Positions 39,905 through 48,094 of a stretch of 64,000 bases of DNA are shown piece by piece. A program made the position numbers and the translations under genes. This stretch comes from Pseudomonas cichorii. GTDB lineage: Bacteria > Pseudomonadota > Gammaproteobacteria > Pseudomonadales > Pseudomonadaceae. Each line of letters opens with the position of its first letter. Position 1 is the first letter of the stretch. The DNA is taken from the NCBI RefSeq assembly GCF_015471405.1, contig NZ_BLVZ01000002.1, forward strand, positions 62,001-126,000. Direction: 5' to 3'. The notes beneath the pieces were generated by a model. That model was not told where the DNA came from. It worked only from the letters and a program-made list of their open reading frames with translations, and did no database searches.

Positions 39905-40795
39905 ATGTCCTCAGCCCTGCCCGACCTCAAACTGCTGCGCATCTTCGCCAGCGTGGTACGCCATCAGGGCTTTGCCGCCGCACAACAGGAACTCAACCTC
40001 TCCACCTCCGCCATCAGCACCTACATGAGCCAGCTCGAAACCCAGCTCGGCCTCGTACTCTGCCACCGAGGCCGCGGCGGCTTCAGCCTCACCAGCAAAG
40101 GCGAACTCTTCCACCAGGAAACCCTGCGCCTGCTGGCTGAACTCGAAGGCTTCGAGCGCTACAGCGCCGCCCTCAAAGGCGAACTGCGCGGCACCCTCAA
40201 CCTCGGCGTGCTCGACACCACCGTCAGCGACCCGGCCCTGCCACTGGCCGACGTCATCGGCGCCTACAGCAAAGAACACCCCGCCGTACACCTGCACCTC
40301 TCGGTACTCAGCCCCGCGCAACTGCAACTGGGCTTACAGGAAAACCGCATCGACCTCGCCATCGGCGCCTTCTCCATCCGCATGAACGGCCTCATGTACC
40401 AAGGCCTGTACCGCGAACAGCACTGGCTGTATTGCAGCGACCGCCACGAACTCTTCGACCAGCGCCGCATCCCCGCCGAAGTCATCACCCAACAACGCAT
40501 GGTCGGCCGCGGCTACTGGAGCCAGGCCGAACTCGCCCGCCACGGCTTCAAACACAGCGCCGCGACGGTCGAATCCATGGAAGCGCAACTGATACTCGTA
40601 CTGTCCGGGGCCTACATCGGCTACTTGCCGGAACACTACGCGCAATTCTGGGTGGATCAGAAGCGGCTGAAGGTGTTGCTGCCAACAACGTTCGGGTATC
40701 AGGCACCGTTTTCACTGGCGTTGAGACGTGGGCGATCGAAGGAGCCGCTGATCAAGAGCTTTCGGGATCGGTTGAAGGGGTGTTTTGAGGAGTAG
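39905..40795 (+). CDS. gbuR: LysR-family activator GbuR
   Basis: A 296-residue LysR regulator with helix-turn-helix LNLSTSAISTYMSQLE at about residues 30-46. It is divergent from gbuA, the position gbuR holds in P. aeruginosa, where it activates gbuA in response to 4-guanidinobutyrate. An upstream in-frame ATG at 39872 falls in the REP and is rejected. Confidence 0.86.
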   Translation: MSSALPDLKLLRIFASVVRHQGFAAAQQELNLSTSAISTYMSQLETQLGLVLCHRGRGGFSLTSKGELFHQETLRLLAELEGFERYSAALKGELRGTLNLGVLDTTVSDPALPLADVIGAYSKEHPAVHLHLSVLSPAQLQLGLQENRIDLAIGAFSIRMNGLMYQGLYREQHWLYCSDRHELFDQRRIPAEVITQQRMVGRGYWSQAELARHGFKHSAATVESMEAQLILVLSGAYIGYLPEHYAQFWVDQKRLKVLLPTTFGYQAPFSLALRRGRSKEPLIKSFRDRLKGCFEE

Positions 40796-40872
40796 GTGCA
40801 ATCGGGCGGCGCTCCGCTTATGCGCGAAAGGCCAGCAGCTTTCACACAACACTTGAGAACGAATACGCACCC

Positions 40873-40975
40873 GTGGGAGGGGGCTTGCCCGCGACAGCGT
40901 AAGTCGCCATTCAAATAAATTCTATTTAACTCAAAATCTTATGGCCAAACTGTAGGAGCGCGCTTGCCCGCGACA
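40873..40975. repeat. Two single REPs in direct orientation
   Basis: GGGGGCTTGCCCGCGACA at 40879 and a related GCGCGCTTGCCCGCGACA arm near 40958 point the same way, a CTTGCCCGCGACA subtype different from the others. Otherwise the 349-base gap between gbuR and the PAAR gene shows no gene. Confidence 0.75.
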
Positions 40976-41144
40976 ACTGAAGTTCAGTCACCGAATTCCT
41001 CACTCAAAATACCGCAATAGCAATCACACCAAGATTGATCAGCCCCCGCAATGTCCGATGAACCCAAGCCCCAGACCCGCTTCGCTTTCAAAAAACTTCT
41101 GATAAAGTCGCCCATTGCTAAAGTCCGCTGACATGGAGTCACAC

Positions 41145-41660
41145 ATGGCAAAGCCTGCCGCACGTATAAGCGATCCGACCAGTTGCCCAGTGCCAGGGCA
41201 TGGTGCCAAGGCAATTTCCTCTGGATCACCTGACGTATTCTTCGATGGGCTCGCAGCAGCCCGCCAAGGCGATACTTGCACATGTGGCAGCGCCCTGGCT
41301 TCGGCTGTATCCGCTACCGTATTTATCAATGGTAAAAACGCTGCACTCGTTGGCACGGCCGGCGCGCATGGGGACGTCGTGATCGGCGGGTCCGGGACAG
41401 TGATTATTGGTGATACGCATACACCTGCGCCGTTTATCCCCATCACACCCTTGAACATCAACAAAGCCCAGTATTCCGGACGATTCCAGCTCATCGACCA
41501 AGCAACCGGCAAACCCGTTGCCGGGCGCAAGGTCAAGGTATGGTCCAGTGATGGCTGGAGTGCCGTCAGCATGACCGATGCACAAGGCATGACATCGTGG
41601 GTCAGCCACGATACCCCTGCATCCATTCATATCGATCTGGTGCAGGAAGACGAAGCATGA
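41145..41660 (+). CDS. PAAR-domain T6SS spike protein with C-terminal extension
   Basis: A 171-residue protein. Residues 1-100 are a PAAR domain starting MAKPAARISDPTSCPVPGHG, with the conserved GSPDVFFDGLAAARQGD and VIIGD repeats. PAAR proteins cap VgrG and carry effectors on the type VI spike. Residues about 113-171 (GRFQLIDQATGKPVAG) look like a small transthyretin/SpaA-like beta domain, a likely adaptor. GGAG precedes the ATG. It overlaps the next gene by four bases. Confidence 0.88.
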   Translation: MAKPAARISDPTSCPVPGHGAKAISSGSPDVFFDGLAAARQGDTCTCGSALASAVSATVFINGKNAALVGTAGAHGDVVIGGSGTVIIGDTHTPAPFIPITPLNINKAQYSGRFQLIDQATGKPVAGRKVKVWSSDGWSAVSMTDAQGMTSWVSHDTPASIHIDLVQEDEA

Positions 41661-42358
41661 GCGATCAGCCAGGCATCTCTCAGGGCGGCATGAGCTCTGA
41701 AGGCAAGACTAACCCGGTCGGTATTTTGAAACCCAGCCTCGACCCACAAGACAAAAAAGTCCTGTGCTCGGCGATCTGCTACTGCATCAACACGCCTAAC
41801 ATCAGTAAAGATGGCAAAAACCTTAAGCAGGCCTGCGTGGCTCAGAGTCTGGGAGATCTGGATGAGCGTCTTCAGAAACGCAGCCTATACAAGCCAGAGG
41901 TCAGTTACGACATGACCAAGAACCCACCGCAGCCTATCCTAGACAGCCAGACCGGACACAACCCACATGGCTGGATACCCGGCTGGATCGAAAAGTATTG
42001 GAATGACGACCCGGAACACCCGCCCTTCAAACCTGGCCGCGGCATGATTCGCCGGCCCGACGTGGTGATCGTCAAAGATCCAGGCAAGCCGCCCACGCAG
42101 GACAATATCAAGCAGGTGGTGGAAATGAAGTTCCCACCAGATCCCCCAAATAATAGGCAGACAAATGCCTACCAGAAGATTGCCGGTGATCCGAACAAGG
42201 TCGTCGAAATGAAATCTACCGACTGCGACTGTAATCAGGAAGAACAGAAGTCCGAGGTGCCAGTTGAACAATTAGGATGGGCCGCGAGCGTCGCAAGTGC
42301 AGTGGTATATATCCTGAGCCGTGGTCGCACCCCTCGACCAACAATCCCCGCCTATTGA
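41657..42358 (+). CDS. T6SS effector with VRR-Nuc nuclease domain
   Basis: A 233-residue protein. Residues about 125-185 form a VRR-Nuc PD-(D/E)xK nuclease core: D135 in IRRPDVVIV, E156 and K158 in VVEMKF, and Q168/Q173 in RQTNAYQKIAG. VRR-Nuc effectors of type VI systems (TseV type) cut structured DNA in rival cells. A hydrophobic segment near residues 207-220 is close to the C terminus. The overlap with the PAAR gene and the DUF3396 gene 15 bases downstream complete an effector set. Confidence 0.83.
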   Translation: MSDQPGISQGGMSSEGKTNPVGILKPSLDPQDKKVLCSAICYCINTPNISKDGKNLKQACVAQSLGDLDERLQKRSLYKPEVSYDMTKNPPQPILDSQTGHNPHGWIPGWIEKYWNDDPEHPPFKPGRGMIRRPDVVIVKDPGKPPTQDNIKQVVEMKFPPDPPNNRQTNAYQKIAGDPNKVVEMKSTDCDCNQEEQKSEVPVEQLGWAASVASAVVYILSRGRTPRPTIPAY

Positions 42359-42373
42359 TTCGGAGAAGACTTC

Positions 42374-43462
42374 ATGAAACCAGAATTCAACATGGCCGAG
42401 GAACTTGCAAAGCAACCGCAACTACTTGAAATGCCCGGCAACCTGCTGATGAAAGGTGGCCCTGAAAACTATGTAGGTACCGTACTTTGCCTGCGCGGCA
42501 CACTCTATTTCAAGGAAGCCCATACGCCTCAAGTACGCGAGGCGGTATGCCAATGTTTCGATGAGTTCAAGCATATTGCCGAGCCCCATCTCACCTGGCT
42601 ATGGCGAGAAGAACCGCCAGAGGGAAAACCATTAACGCCATACAATAAAGCAAAAACCCTACGCGAAATGCTGGCGGCCATGGACGAGGATTATCCTCTG
42701 AGCTTTTACTACACGAGCGGCAAGCAACCTGACGACGCCAGCCCTTGGTACTTCGAGTTTTTTGGCCAGCCTGCCTGGGAAGCCAAAATGGGAGACGACC
42801 TGAGCGTTCTGGAGTTCTCCGTTCCCCTGCTTTATCAGGAACAGAACCCGCTCAAGTTTCTGCAACTGTTTATCGACTTCTCGAAACACCTGAACCCGAT
42901 ACAGGGCTACGCAGGCCATGCCTACAACCTCTCGATAACCAAGCGGGATGACAACCAACCCACAGAAGCCTTCATGGCCACACGCATGCCCGGACTGGAT
43001 GTAGGCACTGCGGCGCTCTTGGCTAATCGCCCGCAATTCAAAGCCAGCAAAATCAAAACGGTCAGTTGGCTGACACTGCTTGATAAAGAGCGCGTGGAGT
43101 TGGCAGGCGGGCTGGAAGCATTGCGCACGCAACTGCCACCGAGCCACTTCGCCTTCTACCGTTGCGAGGAATCCTTGGTAATACAAGCCGGAGCCTATCC
43201 ATACCTCAGCGGTGATGCCGAAGACCCGAAACCAGCGGCATACGTACTGCTGAACCACACGCTTAAAAACCTTCGCTATGACACGGTAGGCTCCCTGCAC
43301 GGCGGCTCGCATGATGGTGAATTGCGCTTGGTCGGCTGGGCGGCGGATCAGTGGCTCAAACGTCTGGATGTGGATGAGAGCGAATTGCCTGTGTGGAGTG
43401 CAAGGTTGCTTGGTAATGAGCCGGGGCTGGATGGATCGAATACTTTATCGGGGCATTTGTAG
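42374..43462 (+). CDS. DUF3396 immunity protein of the VRR-Nuc effector
   Basis: A 362-residue soluble protein of the DUF3396 type, with LRGTLYFKEAHTP near residue 40 and FDEFKHI nearby. DUF3396 proteins are recalled as immunity proteins for type VI nuclease effectors. The position straight after the effector gene, with GGAGAAG before the ATG, supports this. Binding is not shown. Confidence 0.75.
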   Translation: MKPEFNMAEELAKQPQLLEMPGNLLMKGGPENYVGTVLCLRGTLYFKEAHTPQVREAVCQCFDEFKHIAEPHLTWLWREEPPEGKPLTPYNKAKTLREMLAAMDEDYPLSFYYTSGKQPDDASPWYFEFFGQPAWEAKMGDDLSVLEFSVPLLYQEQNPLKFLQLFIDFSKHLNPIQGYAGHAYNLSITKRDDNQPTEAFMATRMPGLDVGTAALLANRPQFKASKIKTVSWLTLLDKERVELAGGLEALRTQLPPSHFAFYRCEESLVIQAGAYPYLSGDAEDPKPAAYVLLNHTLKNLRYDTVGSLHGGSHDGELRLVGWAADQWLKRLDVDESELPVWSARLLGNEPGLDGSNTLSGHL

Positions 43463-43543
43463 GGCAGTTGTCATGATGTGCTTATCGGAGGGTAGTATTC
43501 ATTCATGGTTTGCAGTTCATTGCCAGCGAGCGCTGGCAGCGTG

Positions 43544-43834
43544 ATGATGAAAAAACTGGTGGTCGCAGCAACCCTGACGGTGCTGGCTTTGCTGTATGTC
43601 GGCTATTACGAAGCGCTTGAGGATGGGGATATTGAAACTGTTGTGTTTATCAAGAAGCATCCGACGTTTCAGGTGAAGTTTTACAACATCCATGCCAATG
43701 ACGGTGAAATCAGAAAAATGGAGCACCTGACCGATGAAGAGCGACAGCTCATTATTGATTACTGTCGCTACAGGTTGGGAATCGATACAGAGCTGAAAAC
43801 GCAGGATGACGTGGAGATGTGTAGGCGGAAATAA
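43544..43834 (+). CDS. Small membrane-anchored protein, unknown
   Basis: A 96-residue protein with one N-terminal hydrophobic helix (LVVAATLTVLALLYVGYY) and a soluble tail with FKNIH-like FYNIHAND. It could be an additional immunity protein, or a lone cargo gene of the effector set. No family recognised. Start ATG at 43544 or 43547. Confidence 0.6.
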   Translation: MMKKLVVAATLTVLALLYVGYYEALEDGDIETVVFIKKHPTFQVKFYNIHANDGEIRKMEHLTDEERQLIIDYCRYRLGIDTELKTQDDVEMCRRK

Positions 43835-43994
43835 TGTTCGCTTTTCAATCCATCTCCATAGGGTACAGCCGCAGGAGGAGTAGTCAGGCTATCGATGAGC
43901 ATTCAAAAGTAAATGGGCTTGTGCGCAACGAAACAAAAAATGCGTGATCCACAGAATACCTGCACGCTACGCAACACGCCCAACCTTAACTCAA

Positions 43995-45290
43995 TTAAAG
44001 CTTATCAAATATAGACCCACTAGAGGGTGTAAATATTTTGTGATACAACCTGGTAGCATAATCATCGGTTGTACCCGCAAGATAGTCACAAACGACTCTC
44101 TTTTCCGAGTTCTCTGAAACGTAGCGTTTGTAATACTTCTTTGGAAGAAGCCTTGAGGGGTTGGCTGAGATTGCGTCAAACAACTTCACAATCATTTGCT
44201 GGCCTTTATACTCAAGCGTCTGCACTTCGGGTGTTTTTATAACATTTTCCCTCACGAACTCTTGCAGAATATCAAGCTCCTCCCTTACGACAGAAGGAAA
44301 TGCAGCCTGATAATCGAGCAAGGCATGAGAAAATTCACCTTGCTTTTTCACCTCAACACCCACAATAAAATAGCTGACTAATTTACCGATAGCCGCCTTC
44401 CTAACTTTATTCTCACCAGAAAATAGCTGAGAGGTATATAGCTCAATTTTCTTTGCGAGCGGATACTCTTTCAAAGAATCCATCAGCTTTGAAACCACCT
44501 CCTTCCTCCATCTACTTTCCGAAACCAAACCTAATGCAACCGAATCTTCTAAATCATGTACACCATACGCAATATCATCCGCCAATTCCATAATACTACA
44601 ATCAAAAGACTTGTATTTTGGCTTACTATGCTTACTCTTACCTTTTGAGGCAAACTCCATAAACTTTGAACGATCGTTAGTAAACGGCTTGAAAACCCAC
44701 TCGACATTCTCCCTATCCGAATCAAAGATGCATTTAGGTGGTTTGAAAGAATCTAAATTAAGCCCTCCTACATCCCCATAAGCGCCAGGATTTACCACAT
44801 CAGAGTAGTAGCTAGGATATTTAATTAAGCCCAGCAAAACTCTTCTAGTGAGATTCAGGCCATTCGAGTCAGAATACTCACCTAACGATGTACAAACACG
44901 AAGAGTCTGCGCATTCCCCTCAAACCCTTGGTCATCTCGCATAACATAATTAAGCGCAACTTCTCCGCCATGACCAAAAGGGGGATGACCAATATCATGC
45001 GCCAACCCAAGTGACTCAATAAGATTTTGCCCAGGGATTATATTTAATATCTCGCCATCTTCAGAGCACTTTGTTTTTAAAAACTCAGCAATCCCTCCAC
45101 CAATCTGTGCAACCTCTAGCGAGTGTGTTAGGCGAGTTCTATAAAAATCACTTTCCCCCAAGCCCAAAACCTGAGTCTTGCCTTGAAGCCTCCTAAAAAA
45201 TGCCGAATGGATGATACGCGCCCGATCCCGAGCATACTCGTCTCGTTTAAAGCTCGACTCTTCGACATTGAAATACCGCTCTTCCCACAT
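43995..45290 (-). CDS. dGTPase-like HD-domain nucleotidase, orphan
   Basis: A 431-residue dNTP triphosphohydrolase. The HD signature is complete: H56 in RTRLTHSLEV, H98-D99 in LAHDIGHPPFGHGG, and D238/D239 in MELADDIAY. Enzymes of this family hydrolyse dGTP or other dNTPs; some restrict phage by draining dNTP pools. Codons are visibly AT-rich compared with neighbours, and the gene stands alone with its own AAGGAG site, so recent acquisition is likely. A defence role is inference. Confidence 0.85.
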   Translation of the reverse strand: MWEERYFNVEESSFKRDEYARDRARIIHSAFFRRLQGKTQVLGLGESDFYRTRLTHSLEVAQIGGGIAEFLKTKCSEDGEILNIIPGQNLIESLGLAHDIGHPPFGHGGEVALNYVMRDDQGFEGNAQTLRVCTSLGEYSDSNGLNLTRRVLLGLIKYPSYYSDVVNPGAYGDVGGLNLDSFKPPKCIFDSDRENVEWVFKPFTNDRSKFMEFASKGKSKHSKPKYKSFDCSIMELADDIAYGVHDLEDSVALGLVSESRWRKEVVSKLMDSLKEYPLAKKIELYTSQLFSGENKVRKAAIGKLVSYFIVGVEVKKQGEFSHALLDYQAAFPSVVREELDILQEFVRENVIKTPEVQTLEYKGQQMIVKLFDAISANPSRLLPKKYYKRYVSENSEKRVVCDYLAGTTDDYATRLYHKIFTPSSGSIFDKL

Positions 45291-45522
45291 AAAACACTCC
45301 TTGTCCTAATCAATATTACAGAACAGACATCACTCTCAATACGTCTAAAAGATCTTAACAATTCACACTTTGGCGCAAGTCTGGCGTCCCCATGCAATGA
45401 GGCCACGATTTTGCTTGCCTCTATGCGAGGATCACTGAAGCCTCACGTTCATGAGTTTTTCGGCACGTATCGAAAATACATAAATCTATGCCTAAGGTCA
45501 CCAATGACTATTTATTGAATAA

Positions 45523-45609
45523 GGCACCATCCCTCCTACAAAAGTAGTGCTTTTTGACGCAAATATATTTGTAACAAGATAGACAGTACGGCACCATCCT
45601 TTTCCTACA
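45523..45609. repeat. Direct repeat upstream of the HNH gene
   Basis: GGCACCATCC followed by CCTACA occurs at 45523-45540 and again at 45590-45609, 67 bases apart, just before the HNH gene start. It may be an operator pair or a duplication scar. The rest of the 325-base AT-rich gap back to the dGTPase gene holds nothing I can name. Confidence 0.45.
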
Positions 45610-45615
45610 GAAAAA

Positions 45616-46524
45616 ATGGAACGGGACTACCTAGTGAACACAAAGGCCTCACAACACGCCCTCACTGGAGCTTTTGCATCGCAACAACTGACGGTAGGCA
45701 ACATTCACACCCGTGTAGACCTGCGTGATCTGTTTCACATCACAGCCTCCAGCATCAACAACGGCATCTTCAAACCCGCAGCCTTTGACTCTGTATGGAT
45801 TTTCGTGACAGAGCACAAAACGGCAGACCGGACACAATACGAGGATATCCTCACAGGCGATGTGCTTCACATGGAAGGCCAACTCAAAGGCGGCACCGAC
45901 CATCTTCTGAAGGAACACATCGAGCGCGGTCTGGAATTGCTGCTGTTCTACCGCAAAAAGAAATACGAACACCCCGGCGCAGGCTTCACCTATGAGGGTC
46001 GCTTTCTCTACCAAAGCCACGAAGGCTCAGGCCCTACCAAGTTCACGCTTCAGCGAGAAACCAGCCCTGCATTGGCAATTGCGGCCATTGAAGCTGAGCT
46101 GGAAACTCAGGGTGCCTTCGACCCAACGAATATTCCCGATGCCCGTAAGCGCATTCTCTCAAGCATCGTGCGCCGCAAAGGACAGAGGTCCTTTCGCAAG
46201 AAGCTACTCAAGGCTTACGATGGCCAATGTGCGGTGACTGGATGCCGCATCGAAGCCTTGCTGGAAGCCGCACACATCGTGCCTTATCAAGGTACTGACA
46301 CGAATGTGGTTAGCAACGGTTTGCTGCTTCGTGCAGACATCCACACTCTGTTTGATCTGGGGCTTTTGTGGGTTCACCCCGATAGCCTCTTGGTGGGACT
46401 GGCTGACGAACTCAAGCACAGTGAATACGACTCGCTGGATCAGAAACCTCTCTCGCTTCCCTCGTCGTTGCAGGACAGGCCAAGCGCAAAAGCTCTCCAA
46501 CACCATCTCGACACATTGTTATAG
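45616..46524 (+). CDS. Two-domain HNH endonuclease
   Basis: A 302-residue protein. The C-terminal HNH nuclease has C205/C210 in CAVTGC, H220 in AAHIVPY, N234 in VVSNGLL and H243 in DIHTLFD. Residues 20-147 form a separate domain, beginning LTVGNIHTRVDLRDLF, that resembles DNA-modification readers attached to type IV restriction nucleases (DUF3427-like); this resemblance is weak. A GTG at 45634 is an alternative start. Likely a restriction or phage-defence nuclease. Confidence 0.75.
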   Translation: MERDYLVNTKASQHALTGAFASQQLTVGNIHTRVDLRDLFHITASSINNGIFKPAAFDSVWIFVTEHKTADRTQYEDILTGDVLHMEGQLKGGTDHLLKEHIERGLELLLFYRKKKYEHPGAGFTYEGRFLYQSHEGSGPTKFTLQRETSPALAIAAIEAELETQGAFDPTNIPDARKRILSSIVRRKGQRSFRKKLLKAYDGQCAVTGCRIEALLEAAHIVPYQGTDTNVVSNGLLLRADIHTLFDLGLLWVHPDSLLVGLADELKHSEYDSLDQKPLSLPSSLQDRPSAKALQHHLDTLL

Positions 46525-46677
46525 ATCTGGGATCTGCCGGGCATGGGTCCGGCGCTCTCTGCATTTTCAGAATCGCCCTACAACCTTGCACCTTGCTGGC
46601 CTCGCTATCGCGCCCTACCCTTGCTGCGCGCCTAAGAAACGCACAGAAACCTAACAGCAGCGGCCTGACCGCCCCGA

Positions 46678-46683
46678 TATAAT
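46678..46683 (+). promoter_or_regulatory. Candidate -10 of the C4-like RNA
   Basis: A perfect TATAAT lies about 50 bases before the first stem of the C4-like RNA. No good -35 is seen. Confidence 0.45.
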
Positions 46684-46699
46684 GCGGCTTTTTGTACCT

Positions 46700-46815
46700 G
46701 CGGCCTTTGGCTGCGCGTCCTAAAATTTCTGCTATGTCGGGAGTGGACTAATACAAGACCCGCAAGGGGAATACGTCCGGCCTTTCTGCTGTGGGTTTCT
46801 TAACTCCCGACGCCT
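46700..46815 (+). ncRNA. C4 antisense-type RNA upstream of a BRO-N gene
   Basis: The leader has GTCGGGAGT (46736) pairing with ACTCCCGAC (46803), and ACCCGCA (46758) pairing with TGTGGGT (46790). TTTCTGCTGT at 46783 is also complementary to ACAGCAGA at 46832, just before the downstream start codon. This layout matches C4 antisense RNAs, which in phages P1/P7 silence antirepressor genes. The following gene is a BRO-N antirepressor-like gene, as expected. Confidence 0.65.
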
Positions 46816-46849
46816 TTATCTCAAGAAAAAAACAGCAGAGATCACGTAA

Positions 46850-47422
46850 ATGCCAATACCCAGCTATCCATACTCGGACAGTAATACTTCTACATCAGCA
46901 ACTTTCCACCCCACCACCTTCCTCCGCTACAACCGCCAACTCCGCGCCCTCCTTCTTGAAACCCAAGCCTGGTTCTCCGCCCGTGACCTGAGCAAGCTCA
47001 TTGCCTGGCCTCTCAACGAACGCACCACGAGCAAGCTTGATTCAGACCAACGCCGCACGCTCTGGCTGGAGACTCATGGGCGGACTGAGGAGGCGTTGAT
47101 GATCAGTGAGTCGGGGTTGTATGCGTTGCTGGTTCATCACTATCACCCCGAGCATCGCAGTTTGCGGCACTGGATTACCAATGAGGTGGTCGCGGCGTTG
47201 CGGGATGCGCAGGAGCCGCCGGTGGAGAGCATGCCGAGTCTGAGTGTGCTGCAATGGCCGGGGATGTCGTTGAGTATGTTGCATTGGCAGAGCGAGCCGT
47301 GGATCAGGTTGCGGGATGTGCCGCAGGTGTTGCCGTTGCCTGGGCAGGGGGTTGAGGAGCAACAGGGTCGATTGAATGGGTCCTGGTTTCAGGGGGCAGC
47401 GAGGTTTTTTCAGGGGACGTGA
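46850..47422 (+). CDS. BRO-N antirepressor-like protein
   Basis: A 190-residue protein. Residues 18-115 resemble a BRO-N domain: TFLRYNRQLRALLLETQAWFSARDL, then ALMISESGLYALLVHHYHPEHRSLRHWI. BRO-N proteins bind DNA and often act as phage antirepressors. No phage genes are nearby, so this is a stray or domesticated piece. The C-terminal 75 residues are unfamiliar. It is preceded by the C4-like RNA. Confidence 0.75.
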   Translation: MPIPSYPYSDSNTSTSATFHPTTFLRYNRQLRALLLETQAWFSARDLSKLIAWPLNERTTSKLDSDQRRTLWLETHGRTEEALMISESGLYALLVHHYHPEHRSLRHWITNEVVAALRDAQEPPVESMPSLSVLQWPGMSLSMLHWQSEPWIRLRDVPQVLPLPGQGVEEQQGRLNGSWFQGAARFFQGT

Positions 47423-47607
47423 TGAAGTAACGCAGGTAGGTAGTTGATAGCGTGGGTATTCTGGCCCGTTCATTTCACAGATGAGCGGACCACCGCCTTC
47501 CTCGTTACACCTTATATCCATGGACGAGTTCAATCTCGGAATAGTCCTACATACTCATTAACGTCTCATCCATAAACTGATCAGCCATTTATCAGGATGA
47601 TCGTTAT

Positions 47608-48090
47608 ATGGCTAATCACGGTTACATGACCATAAAGGGTGAAAGTCAAGGTCTTATATCTGAAGGTTGCTCAAGCGACAAATCTATTGGCAACAAATGC
47701 CAGATCGGGCATCTGAATGAAATCATGGTGCTGTCCTTTGCCCATCACATGAGCAATGTCGGAAACCTTAAGTACTCTACCCATCGTCCAGTTGTCATCG
47801 TCAAGAATGTTGATAAGTCTTCGCCTTTGCTGGCTCAGGCTCTGGCTAATCGTGAGCCTGTGAATTGCATGATCGATTTCTATCGCACATCGTCCAAGGG
47901 CCTTCAAGAGAAGTTTTATAGTATTGAAATAAACGGCGGGCTTATTTCCGAGTTAATGCTGGATGTACCGCACTCTATTTTGCAGAACGGTGCAGAAGCT
48001 CAAGAGCATATATCCATCAGTTACAGCGAAATTATCTGGACTCACCACTCGGCAAGAACACGCGGACACGCTTTCTGGGGCGGGGAATGA
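47608..48090 (+). CDS. Hcp-family T6SS tube protein
   Basis: A 160-residue Hcp protein. It starts MANHGYMTIKGESQGLISEGC and contains VLSFAHHMSNVGN and the SYSEIIWTHHSA end, typical of Hcp. Hexamers form the type VI inner tube and can carry small effectors. No T6SS structural genes are nearby, so this is an orphan Hcp island. The toxin candidate starts five bases after its stop. Confidence 0.88.
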   Translation: MANHGYMTIKGESQGLISEGCSSDKSIGNKCQIGHLNEIMVLSFAHHMSNVGNLKYSTHRPVVIVKNVDKSSPLLAQALANREPVNCMIDFYRTSSKGLQEKFYSIEINGGLISELMLDVPHSILQNGAEAQEHISISYSEIIWTHHSARTRGHAFWGGE

Positions 48091-48094
48091 ACCA

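Noticed and set aside
45183..45518. Possible 111-residue gene overlapping the dGTPase start
   Set aside because: It overlaps the dGTPase start and ribosome site antisense, and has no ribosome site of its own nor family features.
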